Positions 30,520 to 33,136 of a DNA stretch of 33,136 nt are shown here, piece after piece. The notes beneath the pieces were generated by a model. The model ran no database searches, was not told the origin of the DNA, and was given only the letters and a program-made list of their open reading frames with translations. The stretch covers positions 1 through 33,136 of the forward strand of contig SVLX01000029.1 of the NCBI GenBank assembly GCA_015067725.1. Direction: 5' to 3'. How positions within the stretch are numbered: the stretch's first letter is position 1; each line of letters opens with the position of its first letter. This DNA comes from Oscillospiraceae bacterium. Lineage in GTDB: Bacteria > Bacillota > Clostridia > Oscillospirales > Oscillospiraceae. Made by a program: the position numbers and the translations under genes.

Positions 30520-32428
30520 GTGCGCCCGGCGAGCGCACGTTCTAACGGGTGAAAGTCCCGAATCCGCCCGGCAGTGGGAAGGATATAGCCAAAGGCAAGG
30601 GTGTCCGTCGTGAGGCGGAATCTGAAGGAAGCCGGATTCTGGGAGTTGAAAGGTCTCCCGGAGGGCAAACCTCTGGCCTGACGAACAGAAATCGCATATA
30701 AGGCCTCAAGCGGGGGTGAGTTTGCAAGACAAAACAAAGCCCAATAACTGCACGGAAACGCTTGGGGTAAATGCGGCGGGTAAAAGAGGGAAAGAACGTG
30801 TGAGTACCCGGGGAGGTCTTGCAGGCGTAATCGGGAGGACGAAGTCCGGGAAGATGCGTAGTAACAACGAACTGCAAGAAGTCAGCAGAGGCCATAGTAC
30901 CGGTAAAAAAAAGCCGGGAAGGGCTGAACAATCGTAAGTCCCAAGTAAGCGAAAGAAGGAGGTCAACATGAAGAAAGCAGAATATCAGGGAAACCTGGGC
31001 TACCCGCAAAGGGATAGTGCGGAACACGAAGAGTATGTGGGAGCGCAGAGTGTTGACGGTCGGGAAATCGGAGAAAAGGACGGTGCACACCTGCTGGAGA
31101 GGATATTGAGCAGGGGCAACCTGAACAATGCCTATAAGCGGGTGAAAGCGAACAAGGGAGCGCCCGGAATCGACGGGATGACCGTGGAAGACGCACTGCC
31201 TTGGTTGCGAGAACATCGGGAAGAACTTCTGGAAAGTATCCGGCAGGGGAAATACAACCCCCAACCGGTTCGCCGGAAGGAGATACCCAAACCGGATGGA
31301 GGGGTCAGGAAGTTGGGAATCCCAACGGTAGTAGACCGCATCATCCAACAGGCAATTGCACAGCAACTGGTTCCAATCTACGAGCCGCTATTCTCGGAAG
31401 ATAGCTACGGCTACCGACCGAACAGGAGCGCACAACAGGCGATTCAGAAGGTGAAATGGTATGCAGAACAGGGATACACCAGCGCAGTACTGGTAGACCT
31501 ATCCAAATATTTTGACACCCTGAACCATGAACTGCTGATGAACCTGCTGCGAAAGAACATCCGAGACAAACGAGTGACAGAACTCATAAAGAGATACTTG
31601 AAGGCGGGAGTCATGGAAAATGGGCTTTTGGTTAAGACCACAGAGGGAAGTCCGCAAGGAGGACCTCTGTCCCCATTGCTGGCGAACATCTACCTGAACG
31701 AGTATGACCAGGAGATGGCGGGCAGGGGCGTGCCGGTTATCCGGTACGCAGATGATATTGTGGTATTGGCCAAGAGCAGCAGGGCAGCACAGCGGCTGCT
31801 GGAAACAACACGGCGGTATCTTGAGGGGAAGCTGAAACTCAAGATGAACGTGGAAAAGAGCAAGATTGTCAGCGTGTACAGCAAAGGAAATTTTAAATTT
31901 CTGGGCTTTGCGTTAGGGAAGGGCAAGAATGGGGTCTTCATTCGAGCACACGCAAAGTCCCTGAAGAAAGCCAAAGCAAAGTTAAAAGAACTGACTTCCC
32001 GCAGTCAGGGCAGGAAGATACAGACCGTTATGGGAAGGGTCAAAGTCTATATGCGCGGCTGGCTTGGTTACTTCGGAATTGCAAGCATAAAGACGATACT
32101 GCAGAACTGGGACGGATGGCTACGACGCCGATATCGGTGCTACATCTGGAAGCAATGGAAGAAACCCAGGAAGCGGGCTAAAAGCCTAATGCAACTTGGA
32201 ATACCAGAATGGCAGGCATGGGCGGTAAGCAACTGCCGAAAAGCCTACTGGCATATCGCCAACAACGGTCATGTCAAACGGGCAATCTCGGAAGAAAAGC
32301 TCGCACAGCGAGGATACAAGAGTATCCTCGAACTGTACGAGTGTGCACTTATGCGATTGAACCGCCGTATACCGAACGGTACGTACGGTGGTGTGAGAGG
32401 TCGGGGCTAGCCGCCCCTCCTACTCGAT
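30520..32428 (+). mobile_element. Group II intron with reverse transcriptase
   Basis: The 5' end GTGCGCCCGGC matches the group II GUGYG rule. The structured 5' part (30520 to about 30900) carries typical domain I blocks (GGGTGAAAGTCCCGAATCCGCC, GCCAAAGGCAAGGGTGTCCGTCG, CTGACGAACAGAAATCGCATATAAGGC). Domain V is CCGCCGTATACC-GAAC-GGTACGTACGGTGG (32362-32391) and domain VI GGGGC-TAGCC-GCCCC with the branch A near 32422. Insertion right after an intrinsic terminator, and an RT without endonuclease domain, fit class C. The 3' end at 32428 is the likely boundary (CTACTCGAT), to within a few bases. Confidence 0.88.
30968..32410 (+). CDS. ltrA: Group II intron reverse transcriptase/maturase
   Basis: This 480-residue intron-encoded protein splices the intron RNA and copies it into DNA. 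It has an N-terminal RT-0 region (about 40-100), RT motifs through SPQGGPLSPLLANIYL (228-243) and the catalytic YADD (260-263), and the maturase-specific X/GIIM domain (about 360-465, VKVYMRGWLGYFGIA). There is no C-terminal HNH endonuclease. The ATG at 30968 follows GGAGG with good spacing. The last residues (RRIPNGTYGGVRGRG) are translated from domain V/VI of the intron, so the ORF ends in the ribozyme core. It appears intact. Confidence 0.95.
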   Translation: MKKAEYQGNLGYPQRDSAEHEEYVGAQSVDGREIGEKDGAHLLERILSRGNLNNAYKRVKANKGAPGIDGMTVEDALPWLREHREELLESIRQGKYNPQPVRRKEIPKPDGGVRKLGIPTVVDRIIQQAIAQQLVPIYEPLFSEDSYGYRPNRSAQQAIQKVKWYAEQGYTSAVLVDLSKYFDTLNHELLMNLLRKNIRDKRVTELIKRYLKAGVMENGLLVKTTEGSPQGGPLSPLLANIYLNEYDQEMAGRGVPVIRYADDIVVLAKSSRAAQRLLETTRRYLEGKLKLKMNVEKSKIVSVYSKGNFKFLGFALGKGKNGVFIRAHAKSLKKAKAKLKELTSRSQGRKIQTVMGRVKVYMRGWLGYFGIASIKTILQNWDGWLRRRYRCYIWKQWKKPRKRAKSLMQLGIPEWQAWAVSNCRKAYWHIANNGHVKRAISEEKLAQRGYKSILELYECALMRLNRRIPNGTYGGVRGRG

Positions 32429-32438
32429 TTCCTTTTCA

Positions 32439-32461
32439 CGTCCCGCAAGGGGCGTTTTTTG
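32439..32461 (+). terminator. Intrinsic terminator beyond the intron
   Basis: CGTCCC (32439-32444), loop GCAA, GGGGCG (32449-32454), then TTTTTT on the plus strand. It lies 10 bases after the intron's 3' end and 15 bases before the convergent msrAB stop codon. Confidence 0.65.
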
Positions 32462-32475
32462 TTGTCTGTCGTGAA

Positions 32476-33136
32476 TTATTCAAAGATGTCCATCAGGTAT
32501 CCATAGCCCTCGGCTTCCATCTCGTCATAGGGAATGAACCGCAGAGATGCACTGTTAATGCAATAACGGATACCATTGGGGGATTCCGGGTCATTCTCAA
32601 AGACATGGCCCAGATGAGAATTGCCTGCCCGGCTTCGCACCTCAACGCGCTGCATCCCGTGGCTGTTGTCCTCGATCTCCACGATAGAAGGTTCCTCGAT
32701 GGGTTTCGTGAAGGCAGGCCAGCCGCAACAGATCTCGTACTTATCAGTGGAGGAGAACAGTGGCTCTCCGGTGACAATATCCACGTAGATGCCCCTGGCG
32801 AAATGATCCCAGAATTCATTCTGGTAGGGATATTCCGTCCCGCTTTCCTGGGTGACCGCGTACTGCTCCGTTGTCAGCTTATCCCGGATCACCTCCGCCG
32901 CAGGTTTCTGATAGTCGCCGGGATCGATGCGGAGGCCGGAAAACAGTTTCATTTCCTCCCAGGGGATGTGGCAGTAACCATAGGGGTTCTTTTCCAGATA
33001 ATTCTGGTGGTATTCCTCCGCCGGGTAGTAGTTCATCAGGGGTCCGATCTCCACATAGAATTTCGCATTGCGGCTGCGTTCCAGTTCTGCGATCCGCTCC
33101 ACGGTTTCTTTTGCCGCATCATTGGTGTAGTAAACG
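32476..33136 (-). CDS. msrAB: Peptide methionine sulfoxide reductase MsrA/MsrB fusion (5' truncated by window edge)
   Basis: The frame is open to the window edge, so only the C-terminal 219 residues are seen. The start shows the end of an MsrA domain ([27 protein letters not shown]) which reduces Met-S-sulfoxide. After a linker (about 40 residues) comes MsrB with [23 protein letters not shown] and the catalytic [11 protein letters not shown], acting on Met-R-sulfoxide. In this MsrB the zinc CxxC pairs usually found in other classes appear absent. Such fusions repair oxidised proteins. The catalytic GCFW of MsrA lies outside the window. Confidence 0.95.
   Translation of the reverse strand, partial: VYYTNDAAKETVERIAELERSRNAKFYVEIGPLMNYYPAEEYHQNYLEKNPYGYCHIPWEEMKLFSGLRIDPGDYQKPAAEVIRDKLTTEQYAVTQESGTEYPYQNEFWDHFARGIYVDIVTGEPLFSSTDKYEICCGWPAFTKPIEEPSIVEIEDNSHGMQRVEVRSRAGNSHLGHVFENDPESPNGIRYCINSASLRFIPYDEMEAEGYGYLMDIFE

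Overview
The window looks like a chromosomal segment of a fairly GC-rich Clostridia-type Firmicute, most likely an Oscillospirales-like gut anaerobe (inference). Supporting signs are strong AGGAGG-type ribosome binding sites, TTGACA/TATAAT promoters with mostly 17-bp spacers, a Bacillus-type large SRP RNA next to dnaX-ybaB-recR, an L10 leader in front of rplJ-rplL, SLH-domain surface proteins, a small alarmone synthetase, and the CooT nickel protein. Nearly all genes lie on the minus strand.

Layout. 2-1240 (+): 3' end of an SLH surface protein with 65-residue Cys repeats. 1398-2601 (-): rplJ-rplL with leader, attenuator and terminator. 2650-4670 (-): a lipoprotein, a small secreted Cys protein and a 19-codon ORF in front of it. 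4756-8097 (-): acpP, SRP RNA, dnaX, ybaB, recR, a replication/repair and secretion block. 8428-9133 (+): a class I glutamine-amidotransferase-like hydrolase. 9201-11936 (-): a membrane-anchored parvulin foldase and NudC. 12161-14536 (-): a tight operon of a gamma carbonic anhydrase-like protein, a small membrane protein, two related DUF7336-like proteins and a CPBP protease. 14589-19253 is the most accessory-looking part: a DUF4143 ATPase, three evenly spaced 16-bp inverted repeats, an unassigned plus-strand transcription unit, and a 913-residue STAND-type NTPase with kinesin-light-chain-like TPRs.

19289-23193 (-): DUF4349 lipoprotein, a NuoE-like 2Fe-2S protein, an HSL-type esterase, CooT and a His-rich protein. 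23314-25371 (-): a frameshifted TPR gene and mgtE, whose leader holds a 27-codon ORF overlapping a terminator-like hairpin. 25483-29097 (-): mscL, an ADP-ribosylglycohydrolase homologue with altered metal-site motifs, and mnmG. 29340-30156 (+): a small alarmone synthetase. 30332-32461 (+): tRNA-Ala(GGC), its terminator, and a group II intron with its reverse transcriptase inserted just behind that terminator. 32476-33136 (-): the C-terminal part of an MsrA-MsrB fusion, cut by the window edge.

Most genes are housekeeping. The best leads for something undescribed are the STAND-TPR protein with its neighbouring ATPase, operator-like repeats and orphan transcript; the mgtE leader; the tiny ORF plus secreted Cys protein; and the ADP-ribosylglycohydrolase homologue lacking the usual metal ligands. 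Nothing was searched against a database; all family names rest on motif recognition.
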